Positions 1-5,835 of a stretch of 12,008 nt of DNA are shown here, in pieces. Position 1 is the first letter of the stretch. Each line of letters begins with the position of its first letter. Below the pieces are notes generated by a model, which was given only the letters and a program-made list of their open reading frames with translations, did no database searches and was not told the DNA's origin. The translations under genes were made by a program, and so were the position numbers. This stretch comes from Acidobacteriota bacterium (GTDB lineage Bacteria > Acidobacteriota > UBA6911 > RPQK01). Location: positions 1 through 12,008 of the forward strand of contig RPQK01000144.1 in NCBI GenBank assembly GCA_003819755.1, given 5' to 3'.

Positions 1-84
1 CACGAAGGGCTGCAAAATATTGCAGCCCTTCGTTTTAACTTGGTTGCGGGGGAGGGATTTGAACCCTCGACCTTTGGGTTATGA
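1..84 (+). CDS. C-terminal tail of a tyrosine recombinase, cut by the window edge
   Basis: Reading from base 1, an open frame of 27 codons ends in TGA at 82-84. Its last residues are AALRFNLVAGEGFEPSTFGL. The pseudogene ending at 9293 finishes with AALRFDLVAGEGFEPSTFGL, and there it follows a recognisable tyrosine-recombinase C-terminus, so this is most simply the end of a second, related integrase lying left of the window. Integrases that sit beside their tRNA target often read antisense into the tRNA 3' end, and the last 15 or so residues here are encoded by the tRNA-derived repeat. Seen: the frame, the stop and the similarity to the second copy. Inferred: the recombinase identity, since none of the catalytic part is in view. 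Confidence 0.55.
   Translation, partial: HEGLQNIAALRFNLVAGEGFEPSTFGL
3..36. terminator. Strong hairpin beside the left tRNA repeat
   Basis: Bases 3-15 pair perfectly with 20-32 (13 bp, loop AATA at 16-19), followed on the plus strand by TTTT at 33-36. The hairpin corresponds base for base in position to the one at 9214-9238 beside the right tRNA repeat, which carries a T-rich tract on the minus strand. It is probably the terminator of the tRNA from which the repeat derives. Whether a T tract follows on the minus strand cannot be seen because the window ends. Confidence 0.6.
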
Positions 85-89
85 GGGCA
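38..89 (-). repeat. Attachment-site repeat R1: 3' half of tRNA-Met(CAT)
   Basis: These 52 bases are identical to 9247-9298. Read on the minus strand they give anticodon loop CTCATAA, CCCAA, a T arm with stem GAGGG/CCCTC around TTCAAAT, then CCCCGCA, A and CCA. A72 before A73-CCA and the CCC after the loop suit initiator tRNA-fMet. The bases 5' of the loop (TGCC) cannot pair with CCCAA, and no D arm or 5' acceptor strand follows, so this is not a complete tRNA. Tyrosine recombinases commonly use the segment from the anticodon loop to the 3' end as the att core. The next 41 bases (90-130) still match the right copy at about 30 of 41 positions, and bases 1-37 at about 29 of 37, without gaps. Confidence 0.85.
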
Positions 90-291
90 AAGCGCTTAAA
101 CCTGTAACTCCTTTACTTGCAACGAATCTTCTCTCTTCGTGACCCGTCGCTATCTTGGTTTGAATTGGGTTGATTTGATTGTTTTGGATTGTCGTGGGCA
201 CAATTTTGGGCACAAAACAATGCATCTTCGCCTGTTGCAGAACCTGAGCCGTCGCGTGGACTGAGACATTGAAACACTCGGCCATCGGGGC
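90..291. other. AT-rich spacer beside R1, no supported gene
   Basis: This stretch joins the att repeat to the end of the DUF5615 gene and looks more AT-rich than the rest of the window. Bases 90-130 are the diverged right arm shared with 9299-9339. A minus-strand frame of 68 codons at 285-79 has no clear ribosome-binding site and matches no family I know. Its middle (QAKMHCFVPKIVPTTIQNNQ) faintly recalls integrase C-terminal tails, which is too weak to call. Confidence 0.4.
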
Positions 292-611
292 TCAGGCGAA
301 GTTCACGTTGTTTTGCAGACCTGTCTCCCCTGCCCGCTCAAGCAAGCAGAACAGAGCAGCTCGTTCAGCGGCACGCGTCCGGCGCCGAATGACGACGATG
401 ATGCCGTGATGCGGTTGACGACTGGCCAACTGAAGGAAATCGTCGCGATTGCATGTGATCAGAACGCAACCGTTGTCGCGTGCGAAGTGGAGGACCGTGG
501 CGTCGGACGCGTCCGTGGGAAGAACCTGACGAAGCAACGAGACCTCATGGCCGAGTTCCAGGAGCAAGTACTCAGGTCATCGGGGACATCGTGGTCCAGT
601 ACGAACTTCAA
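292..611 (-). pseudogene. DUF5615-type PIN-like toxin, frameshifted
   Basis: The family is a PIN-like nuclease toxin encoded with DUF433 antitoxins. The N-terminus starts at TTG 611-609 and reads MKFVLDHDVPDDLS, with the expected aspartate in the D-x-x-VP motif. The frame is then lost near 569, where AGTACTTGCTC replaces the expected AGTTACTTGCTC. In the next frame the protein continues LLLELGHEVSLLRQVLPTD and CVLITCNRDDFLQL, with the second conserved acidic motif, and ends in TGA at 292-294. One added base restores about 105 residues, a normal family length. The start overlaps the DUF433 stop as TTGA (611-608), so the pair is translationally coupled. Either this is a natural 1-base deletion that kills the toxin or a base-calling error. 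A short product from TTG at 567 would lack the first acidic motif. Confidence 0.8.
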
Positions 612-871
612 GGCTGGCCGTCCGCCATCTGCCGAGCAACCAGCAGATCGATTTCCCCTTTGTGATCCTCGTAGTAGGCAAGACACTCGTAAACTTGCGC
701 CCTGCTGAGAGAGGGAAAGCAGTTCGCCACCAGTGTGTCGACTGTCTCCCCATTCTGCAGCAAACCAATCACGTCGTGAACCGCAATTCGAGTGCCCTCC
801 ACGCGGGCATTCCCGCCCCTGACATCAGGAGACCGGACAATATATCGGTAGGATTCTGAGACCGTGCCCAT
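608..871 (-). CDS. DUF433 antitoxin
   Basis: This 87-residue protein has the DUF433 signature: GGNARVEGTRIAVHDVIGLL, then a helical stretch (LSRAQVYECLAYYEDHKGEI). DUF433 proteins are small DNA-binding antitoxins that pair with DUF5615 PIN-like nucleases, block the toxin and usually repress their own operon. Length is typical. ATG at 869-871 is chosen because it precedes the conserved core by about 15 residues and lies 12 bases downstream of a plausible -10 box, leaving little room for a ribosome-binding site. The stop overlaps the toxin start by four bases. The function is assigned from the family and operon order. The partner toxin appears frameshifted, so the antitoxin may now act alone. 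Confidence 0.85.
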   Translation of the reverse strand: MGTVSESYRYIVRSPDVRGGNARVEGTRIAVHDVIGLLQNGETVDTLVANCFPSLSRAQVYECLAYYEDHKGEIDLLVARQMADGQP

Positions 872-883
872 AGCCTGAATGTA

Positions 884-912
884 AGGATAAACGGATTGAA
901 TTCAGCGTGCAA
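884..912 (-). promoter_or_regulatory. Possible sigma70-type promoter of the toxin-antitoxin pair
   Basis: Read on the minus strand, TTGCAC (912-907) and TATCCT (889-884) are separated by exactly 17 bases. The -10 box matches consensus at 4 of 6 positions and the -35 box at 3 of 6. Its position just upstream of the DUF433 ATG would give a nearly leaderless transcript. Prediction from sequence only. Confidence 0.35.
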
Positions 913-1307
913 CCGGGAAGACGGGCACCTGGAAGAGGGACTGCGTCCGACCCAAAGAATCCAAGCCCTGGATAAGCAACCATGGTATACGGTACCCGGC
1001 AGTGGGTCGAACGACTTTCCACCCTTGTTTGCCCCATTCGCCACTGCGTGTTGTTTAGCACCCGCCAGTGGTATCCTTCGCGCAGGCGGATCAACTGGGG
1101 ATGAAAAGGACTGCAGCAAGTCAGTGGCTGTCCCAGGCTAGGCTGCGGGGGCAGGCGCCATGGCCGAAGTGGGGCCGGAGGAGGGGGGAGTAGGCGGCTT
1201 TTCGCACCTGGACGACTTCCATAGCTCGTCGGAAGACAGAAAGAGCCGTGTCAGTGTTCAGGCCGCGCCCCACATCCCCCGTTCGCCAAAAGTCGAACCG
1301 GGCTTGT
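913..1307. other. Intergenic stretch without a recognisable gene
   Basis: About 395 bases lie between the toxin-antitoxin promoter and the end of the first DUF1579 gene. Frames of up to 116 codons exist on both strands, but none has a ribosome-binding site, a recognisable domain or normal-looking composition. A weak inverted repeat (CCACTG at 1041-1046, CAGTGG at 1066-1071) is the only structure I see. No terminator with a T tract follows the DUF1579 gene. Confidence 0.4.
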
Positions 1308-1841
1308 CTACTTCTTCGTGGCCTTCCCTTCTTGGTACACCTGAAGTGGCTGTCCGTCAATCGACATCTCGCCCTTAAATGTGTAGGAAGTCGGAGAGGT
1401 TTCCTTTATAACGAACTGGCCCTTGATTGGCTTGCCCATCACCTTGCTCTCGCCTATCCAAGTCCAGGTGTCGCCGGTAACTGTCCCCTTCGCGTAAACC
1501 TGATGCCCGAGTGAGTTGATGACGTAGAAGGTGTAAGCTTTCTCTTCGCCGCTGTAACCCATCAACGACATTTCTTCAACCTCGCCCATTGCACCTTTTG
1601 AATCAGCCCGGCCAAAGAGAAAGAAGCCACCGGAGAACCACTCAGCTGTCGCGGTTCCAGTGAACTTCCCGCCCGGCCCAAATGGGGTCGGCTTTTCTTC
1701 GCCCTCGACCGTCCACGTCCCGACAAAATAGGCGAGGCGTTGATGCTCCGGCCCAGGCTTTGGAGGGCCGGAAGGTGTCTGGGCAAGGGTGGGAATGATG
1801 AATAACGAGGCAACGGCTAGACCTGCTAGGTAGCGTTTCAT
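1308..1841 (-). CDS. Exported DUF1579 family protein
   Basis: This 177-residue protein begins MKRYLAGLAVASLFIIPTLA, a typical Sec signal peptide (positive start, hydrophobic core, cleavage near residue 20), so the mature protein is periplasmic or secreted. The remainder fits the DUF1579 beta-barrel-like family: PGPEHQRLAYFVGTWTVEGE near residues 29-48, then FSGGFFLFG, a central MGYSGEEKAYTFYVINSLG segment, and a late TWTWIGESKVMGKP. DUF1579 has no established biochemical role. ATG at 1841-1839 is supported by AAGGAG about nine bases upstream. A second family member lies 153 bases upstream in the same orientation, so the two may share a transcript, although a weak promoter lies between them. 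Family is confident; function unknown. Confidence 0.9.
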   Translation of the reverse strand: MKRYLAGLAVASLFIIPTLAQTPSGPPKPGPEHQRLAYFVGTWTVEGEEKPTPFGPGGKFTGTATAEWFSGGFFLFGRADSKGAMGEVEEMSLMGYSGEEKAYTFYVINSLGHQVYAKGTVTGDTWTWIGESKVMGKPIKGQFVIKETSPTSYTFKGEMSIDGQPLQVYQEGKATKK

Positions 1842-1927
1842 AAGAATCTACTCCTTTTCTTTGTGAGCCTTGTTTCACGGGTCGTGTTCAGCACTCGCCT
1901 GCGGGGCCAAATACCACGTTGCGGTAG

Positions 1928-1956
1928 ACATTGGACACAGGCCTGTCGATTGTCAA
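1928..1956 (-). promoter_or_regulatory. Weak promoter candidate for the first DUF1579 gene
   Basis: On the minus strand a perfect -35 box TTGACA (1956-1951) is followed after 17 bases by CAATGT (1933-1928), a poor -10. It lies about 90 bases upstream of the ATG at 1841. The -35 match is good but the -10 is weak. Confidence 0.25.
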
Positions 1957-1980
1957 CAGTTTTTCGCCCGTGGGAAGAAG

Positions 1981-2004
1981 AAGGGGACTGTCCCCTACTC
2001 CTTC
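1981..2004. repeat. 24-bp palindrome-bearing repeat, copy 1
   Basis: Bases 1981-2004 match 2709-2732 at 23 of 24 positions. Both contain a short palindrome; here it is perfect, GGGGAC-T-GTCCCC at 1983-1995, and both are followed by the same TACTCCTTC. This copy covers the stop codon of the second DUF1579 gene (TAG, 1997-1995), so the end of that protein is encoded by the repeat. It resembles short dispersed palindromic elements of bacterial genomes. Confidence 0.7.
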
Positions 2005-2585
2005 GCGCTTGTGGCTTTTTTGTCCGTCGCTCGGGTCCAGACTCCCTCGAATGCCTTGTACTCCTTGCCGTCGTTTCCCGTTTCGTATGCTTCCGCTGTA
2101 TACCGGTCGGGATTTTCGAAGCGTGTCGTCTGCCTGCCGTGAATCGTTCTCCCGGAAATTGACGGATATTCATACTTCCACGAGAACACTTTTCCAGCCG
2201 CGTCAAGGCTGCCGAGCATCGTCATCGGCGCAGTTTCGATACTCATGAATGTCGTCGAAAAGTACTCCTTCTTCAGGTTGTCGTAACCTATTAGTTCGAA
2301 GTTCTCCGGGAAACCGGGGAGAGAGAATTTCACCTTGGCGTGCAGGAAGCGGCCACCGAAGATCATGTCCTGCTCACTGGTCGCCTTAGCTTCAAACGGC
2401 GGCTTTCCAGGGGCTAATGTCCACTTTATAGATATGTCCCACTTGCCCACGAACTGCTCGAGAAGCTTGTGCTGCGGGCCCGGCTGGTGGGCTTGCATGC
2501 GGGCCATGAAATCGTCTTGAGCTTGCAGGCAGGTAATACTGAGAAAAGCGAACACCAGCATCCATGTTTTTCGGAACACCTTCAT
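1995..2585 (-). CDS. Exported DUF1579 family protein, second paralogue
   Basis: The start at 2585 gives 196 residues. MKVFRKTWMLVFAFLSITCL followed by QAQDDF is a good signal peptide, so export is expected. The mature part carries DUF1579 hallmarks: QPGPQHKLLEQFVGKWDISI near residues 34-53, MIFGGRFLHAKV, FELIGYDNLKKEYFSTTFMS, then a long KVFSWKYEYPS strand region. It aligns in order with the neighbour ending at 1308 but is clearly diverged. ATG 2585 has a near-perfect AAGGAGG a few bases upstream. An identical-looking in-frame start ten codons earlier (2615) comes from a 30-bp tandem duplication and has a weaker site. The stop lies inside a palindromic repeat, so the last residues (TSAKE) may be a recent replacement of the original end. 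Function unknown. Confidence 0.9.
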   Translation of the reverse strand: MKVFRKTWMLVFAFLSITCLQAQDDFMARMQAHQPGPQHKLLEQFVGKWDISIKWTLAPGKPPFEAKATSEQDMIFGGRFLHAKVKFSLPGFPENFELIGYDNLKKEYFSTTFMSIETAPMTMLGSLDAAGKVFSWKYEYPSISGRTIHGRQTTRFENPDRYTAEAYETGNDGKEYKAFEGVWTRATDKKATSAKE

Positions 2586-2623
2586 ACGTCCTCCTTCTTT
2601 TCGGAACACTTTCATACGTCCTC
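2568..2623 (-). repeat. 30-bp tandem duplication of ribosome-binding site and start codon
   Basis: Bases 2568-2593 and 2598-2623 match at 25 of 26 positions, with a period of 30 bases. Each unit carries a GAGGACGT leader, an ATG and the codons for KVFRK, so the second DUF1579 gene has two in-frame starts ten codons apart (MKVFRKEGGR then MKVFRKTW). The four spacer bases complete the AAGGAGG of the downstream start, so the duplication itself improved that site. Confidence 0.9.
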
Positions 2624-2708
2624 ATTGCCGCCGGCGCCTTCCTCTGAAAACTAACCGGCACTGCTAATTTCATCCTCTTCCTTTCCGGGGAAGGAGAAGG
2701 GGGAGGAC

Positions 2709-2732
2709 AAGGGGATTGTCCCCTACTCCTTC
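2709..2732. repeat. 24-bp palindrome-bearing repeat, copy 2
   Basis: This copy differs from 1981-2004 by one base (T for C at 2716), leaving an imperfect palindrome at 2711-2723. It is intergenic. The flanks also tend to pair (GGAAGGAG on the left against CTCCTTCC on the right), which would lengthen the hairpin. Confidence 0.7.
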
Positions 2733-2754
2733 CACGGAGGTTGACAGACATAAA

Positions 2755-2794
2755 CCCCGGGCGAAGCCATCTTTCATAGCCTCCGAGCCCGGGG
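2755..2794. repeat. Inverted repeat of CCCCGGGC
   Basis: CCCCGGGC at 2755-2762 is repeated as GCCCGGGG at 2787-2794 with 24 bases between. Each arm is itself nearly self-complementary. No T tract follows on either strand, so it is not a standard terminator. It could be an operator pair or an RNA hairpin in the leader of the second DUF1579 gene. Confidence 0.4.
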
Positions 2795-2924
2795 GGAACA
2801 ACGTTTGACGGTCCGCTGGCCGTGCATAGCTGACGCCGTCATGGGAGCAGGATTACCACAAGACCGCGATCGGGCCGCCTCCAGCCCGTGTTTAGTCGAC
2901 CCGCTGTCAGGAACGCAAGGCATC

Positions 2925-5123
2925 CTACGGGACAATCACCGTCAGGAAGCCATCCAGAGCTCCAAAGTACGCAGTCACGGGACTGGCGAACAAGTCGGGG
3001 GACTCAGTGACTCCCGCAATGCAAATCGCCCCTAGCCCCTTCGGGTCCGGGTACCCGAAAGTAGCCGGATAGAGCGCGGCGATCCCGCAGCCGACCTCCG
3101 TGTAACTCCCGCCAAGATACGTCGAGTAGATCAGTGACGGCGAACCCCAGAGGTTCGTGTCCAACACGCTCACATACGCGTCATACCCGGTGCCCGACCA
3201 TACAGAGTCCACGGCATCAGGCGTGAGCGGGAAGCCATTGCTGGCGGCCCCAGTCATGAACACCTTCCCTTGGCTGAGGCTCAACTCCTCGACTCGATCT
3301 CCGCCTGGGCCACCCAGAAACGTCGAGTACAACAGCGTGTTTCCTGCGGGACTGAGGCGGGTCAGGAACGCGTCCTCAGATCCGAGAGTCCTATCGAAAG
3401 CGTTGGTCGTAACCGGGAAGTCGGTGGAACCGGTCTTTCCTCCGACATAAATGCTGCCGGATTCATCGATGGCGATATCGTATGCCGCCTTCACCGCGCT
3501 ACATACGAGGTAGGTCGAATAGATCAAAGAACCGGCGCCGGTCGCCCAGGGGTCGATCTTCGTGACATAGGCGTCGTTGTTCCCGACGAAGCGGCTGATC
3601 AGCGCGTTTTTGAGCGGGAAGTCCGAGGAGAGGGTTGTGCCGGTCACGTAAGCCAGGTCGTTAGCGTCGCAGGTGACCGCAAGTGCATTGTCCAACTTGC
3701 TTCCTCCCAGGAACGTGGAGTAGACGAGTGAGGCGTCCGGTGTTCCGACGCCCTGGAGCACGGTAAGGAATCCATCCATGTCTTGGTTCTTCGTCCTGGT
3801 TGAGAATTTCTGAGCCCGCAGCGCATGCCAAGTGGGGAAATCGGTGGAATAGGTTGCGCCCACGATATACACCAGACCAGAAGGCCCGAGCGTGATTGCA
3901 TCCGCCCACTCCCTGTCTGATCCCCCGAGGAGCCCGGAGAATTCAAGCGCCGTTCCGTCCGCCGTGAGGACCAGGAGGTAGGCGTCTCCATGGATGGTGT
4001 CACCCGGCGCCGCCCGGAGCGGGGCCGGGACAAGCGTGGGGAAATCAGCGGAAAAGGTGTAGCCGGCCACGTAGGCGCGGCCTGAGGAGTCAACCGCAAG
4101 CGAATTTGCGATGTCGCTGTCCGAGCCTCCAAAACGCGTCACGTAGCGCACCACGCCGGACGTCAGGTCGAACTTCGCGACGTAGCCATCCATCTCGCCG
4201 TTAGTGGCGGCCGACGGCGATCCAATGAGGTTTTCTGGCGTCATCATCTGAATCGATCCGCCCCCGTAAGTCCAACCTGCCACATAAGCGGCATTGTCCG
4301 CAGGGTCGACAGCCAGCGAGTATGCGTACTCTCTTCCGATTCCTCCGATGTAAGTGCCCCAAACCACTGCCGGATCGATGACCAGCTGTTTGCCCGGGTC
4401 ATAGCGACCCAGCTGAAAACTAACCGTCCGGTCCTCTGAGAGGGCGTACCCGGCATCGACGGACCGCCTGGTTCCCGCAACTTCCTGGTACGCCACCGGC
4501 CGACGATGGACGATCTCGAAGCCGGGCTTGCCGAGGAGCAGGTTTCCATCACCGTCCACGCGGAGATTCGAAGCGTCCGGAAAGGCGATCGAAATCAATT
4601 TCGGATCACTTCCCGGCTGAACCACAAAATCGTATTCAAAGCTTCCCTGTTCCGAGTGGTACACCAGGTCGATCCCGGGGTACGCGCCATAGACCCGCAC
4701 CTTGCTGTAGCTCGGCACTCTGGTAACCCATTGCCTGGGATCGTTCGATTTGATGTAGTTGGTCTTCGTTGGTGTCTCATCCAAGCCCGAAATCGGCGCT
4801 TTCGGATTTGCGTCGCGAAGCGCGAGACGGAGCTCGCTGCCTGAGGTTGACACGAAGGTTGCCCCGCCGGGCTGGACAAGGACCGTCTGTTCCCCAACCC
4901 GCGCGACAAACCGGACACTCGCGCTCCATTGACCTCGATTTTCTTCGAACTGGGCGGGCAGCTTCCAAGAATTCCTCAATTTTGCGCTCGTCTCTTTGCC
5001 CGCGGGCTTGGAAATCGCTGTTTTCGGGGACGTTAAAGGCTCAGCTGCATAAGCCTGACTACCCAGCACGCTGAGCGCAAACGTGATCTGAATTGTCCCA
5101 ACCAACCTGTTGATGCTTGTCAT
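2925..5123 (-). CDS. Exported SBBP-repeat beta-propeller protein
   Basis: This 732-residue protein starts at ATG 5123 with GGGAGGA just upstream. Residues 1-26 form a signal peptide ending GSQAYA before AEP, so it is exported. Residues about 55-253 match the DUF7948-type N-terminal domain: LPAQFEENRGQW, then SYSKVRVYGAYPGIDLVYHS, FEYDFVVQPGSDP and KQLVIDPAVVWGTYIGG. From about 254 to the end there are roughly seven SBBP repeats of the form YSTYLGGS...A..IAVD..G..YV.G.T.S.DFP, which build a beta-propeller. It stops at GALDGFLTVIVP with no Ig-like, CHU_C or sorting domain; such domains are common in longer relatives. The fifth repeat is degenerate (YSTYLVCSAVKAAYD). These proteins are common in Acidobacteriota and thought to act at the surface or in binding, but no activity is established. 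A hairpin lies just upstream of its ribosome-binding site. Confidence 0.92.
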   Translation of the reverse strand: MTSINRLVGTIQITFALSVLGSQAYAAEPLTSPKTAISKPAGKETSAKLRNSWKLPAQFEENRGQWSASVRFVARVGEQTVLVQPGGATFVSTSGSELRLALRDANPKAPISGLDETPTKTNYIKSNDPRQWVTRVPSYSKVRVYGAYPGIDLVYHSEQGSFEYDFVVQPGSDPKLISIAFPDASNLRVDGDGNLLLGKPGFEIVHRRPVAYQEVAGTRRSVDAGYALSEDRTVSFQLGRYDPGKQLVIDPAVVWGTYIGGIGREYAYSLAVDPADNAAYVAGWTYGGGSIQMMTPENLIGSPSAATNGEMDGYVAKFDLTSGVVRYVTRFGGSDSDIANSLAVDSSGRAYVAGYTFSADFPTLVPAPLRAAPGDTIHGDAYLLVLTADGTALEFSGLLGGSDREWADAITLGPSGLVYIVGATYSTDFPTWHALRAQKFSTRTKNQDMDGFLTVLQGVGTPDASLVYSTFLGGSKLDNALAVTCDANDLAYVTGTTLSSDFPLKNALISRFVGNNDAYVTKIDPWATGAGSLIYSTYLVCSAVKAAYDIAIDESGSIYVGGKTGSTDFPVTTNAFDRTLGSEDAFLTRLSPAGNTLLYSTFLGGPGGDRVEELSLSQGKVFMTGAASNGFPLTPDAVDSVWSGTGYDAYVSVLDTNLWGSPSLIYSTYLGGSYTEVGCGIAALYPATFGYPDPKGLGAICIAGVTESPDLFASPVTAYFGALDGFLTVIVP

Positions 5124-5142
5124 TGCTTCCTCCCTGATTGTC

Positions 5143-5164
5143 GGCCCGCTTTAAGGAGCGGGCC
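5143..5164 (-). promoter_or_regulatory. Hairpin in the leader of the SBBP gene
   Basis: Bases 5143-5150 pair perfectly with 5157-5164 (8 bp, mostly G-C) around a six-base loop, CCTTAA on the minus strand. It ends about ten bases upstream of the GGGAGGA ribosome-binding site. No T tract follows on the minus strand, so it is not a classic terminator. It may stabilise the transcript, or be a degenerate terminator of the upstream PD40 gene. Confidence 0.45.
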
Positions 5165-5253
5165 CTGTTCTTCGCCTCGGGGACCGCCGGCCAGTCGCCC
5201 TGCCGTCCCCCGGGCGGTTTTTCTGGCTGTTCTTCCCGCCTGGTGCATTTCCT

Positions 5254-5835
5254 TTAACGATCGTGCACGAAGACGTCGACCACTCCGTTGGTGTCGCCCG
5301 GCACCAGGTTGGACGCTTGCGAATAGAAGGCGACGAAGCGGCCGTCCGCGCTGATACTGGGCTCGTAACTGTGGTTGTTGGCCTGCGCTCCGGCGCTGTC
5401 GACGCTGACCCGGGTCGTCTCCCCGGTCTGCGGATCGTGCACAAAGACGTCCAACACTCCGTACGTATCGCCCGCCACCAAATTGGATGCCGTCGACTGG
5501 AAGGCGACGAAGCGGCCGTCCGCGCTGATACTGAGCTCCCAACTGTGATTATTGCCCTGCGCTCCGGCGCTGTTGACACTGACCCGGGTCGTCTCATGGG
5601 CAAGAAGCGCAGGCCAGGACGTAGACAGAAATATGGCAAGCGCCAAAAGACAGAAGACACCGATCGGCCGTTTCGTTGTGTCTCGCTCAGTCACCCAGCC
5701 ACCCGGAGTGCGCCAAACCCGAGTCTTGGTGAAAAGAAGCATAAGCCGCGCCCCGACGCCTGGCTGCGTTGCTGAGGTTTGAAGAGTGGCGCCTGTTTGC
5801 CTGATTGGAAGCATCTGCGATTTTGACTCGTACAT
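5254..5835 (-). CDS. Short PD40/TolB-like repeat protein, probably truncated
   Basis: The full frame from ATG 5835 has 193 residues. A hydrophobic segment, PIGVFCLLALAIFLSTSW, lies unusually far in (about residues 58-75). If it is a signal peptide, the true start is probably the GTG at codon 48 (position 5694; VTERDTTKRPIGV), though no good ribosome-binding site marks either start. After it come two near-identical 58-residue units of the form ETTRVSV.SAGAQ.NNHS, SISADGRFVAF, SNLV.GDT.GV.DVFVHD, typical of PD40/WD40-like propellers. A propeller normally needs several such blades and this one stops straight after the second VHDR. The missing blades suggest a 3' truncation. The role would be exported, perhaps surface binding, but is not known. 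Confidence 0.7.
   Translation of the reverse strand: MYESKSQMLPIRQTGATLQTSATQPGVGARLMLLFTKTRVWRTPGGWVTERDTTKRPIGVFCLLALAIFLSTSWPALLAHETTRVSVNSAGAQGNNHSWELSISADGRFVAFQSTASNLVAGDTYGVLDVFVHDPQTGETTRVSVDSAGAQANNHSYEPSISADGRFVAFYSQASNLVPGDTNGVVDVFVHDR

Larger units (their letters stand above)
2624..2924. other. Intergenic region upstream of the second DUF1579 gene
   Basis: About 300 bases with no supported gene. It holds the second 24-bp palindromic repeat and an 8-bp inverted repeat of CCCCGGGC. A possible but weak minus-strand promoter (TTGTTC, 17 bases, TATGAA) overlaps the inverted repeat. I see no T-tract terminator for the SBBP gene that ends at 2925. Confidence 0.4.

Noticed and set aside
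38..115. A complete tRNA-Met gene at either repeat
   Set aside because: Only the anticodon loop to CCA is present. The bases before the loop do not pair, and there is no D arm or 5' acceptor strand.
79..285. A 68-codon minus-strand frame next to R1
   Set aside because: It runs into the tRNA repeat, lacks a ribosome-binding site and matches nothing clearly. The slight likeness to integrase tails is too weak.
1041..1071. Inverted repeat CCACTG/CAGTGG as a terminator or attachment site
   Set aside because: Six pairs around a 19-base loop with no T tract is not distinguishable from chance.
5263..5775. 170-codon plus-strand frame opposite the PD40 gene
   Set aside because: It is the antisense shadow of two duplicated PD40 units and has no independent support.
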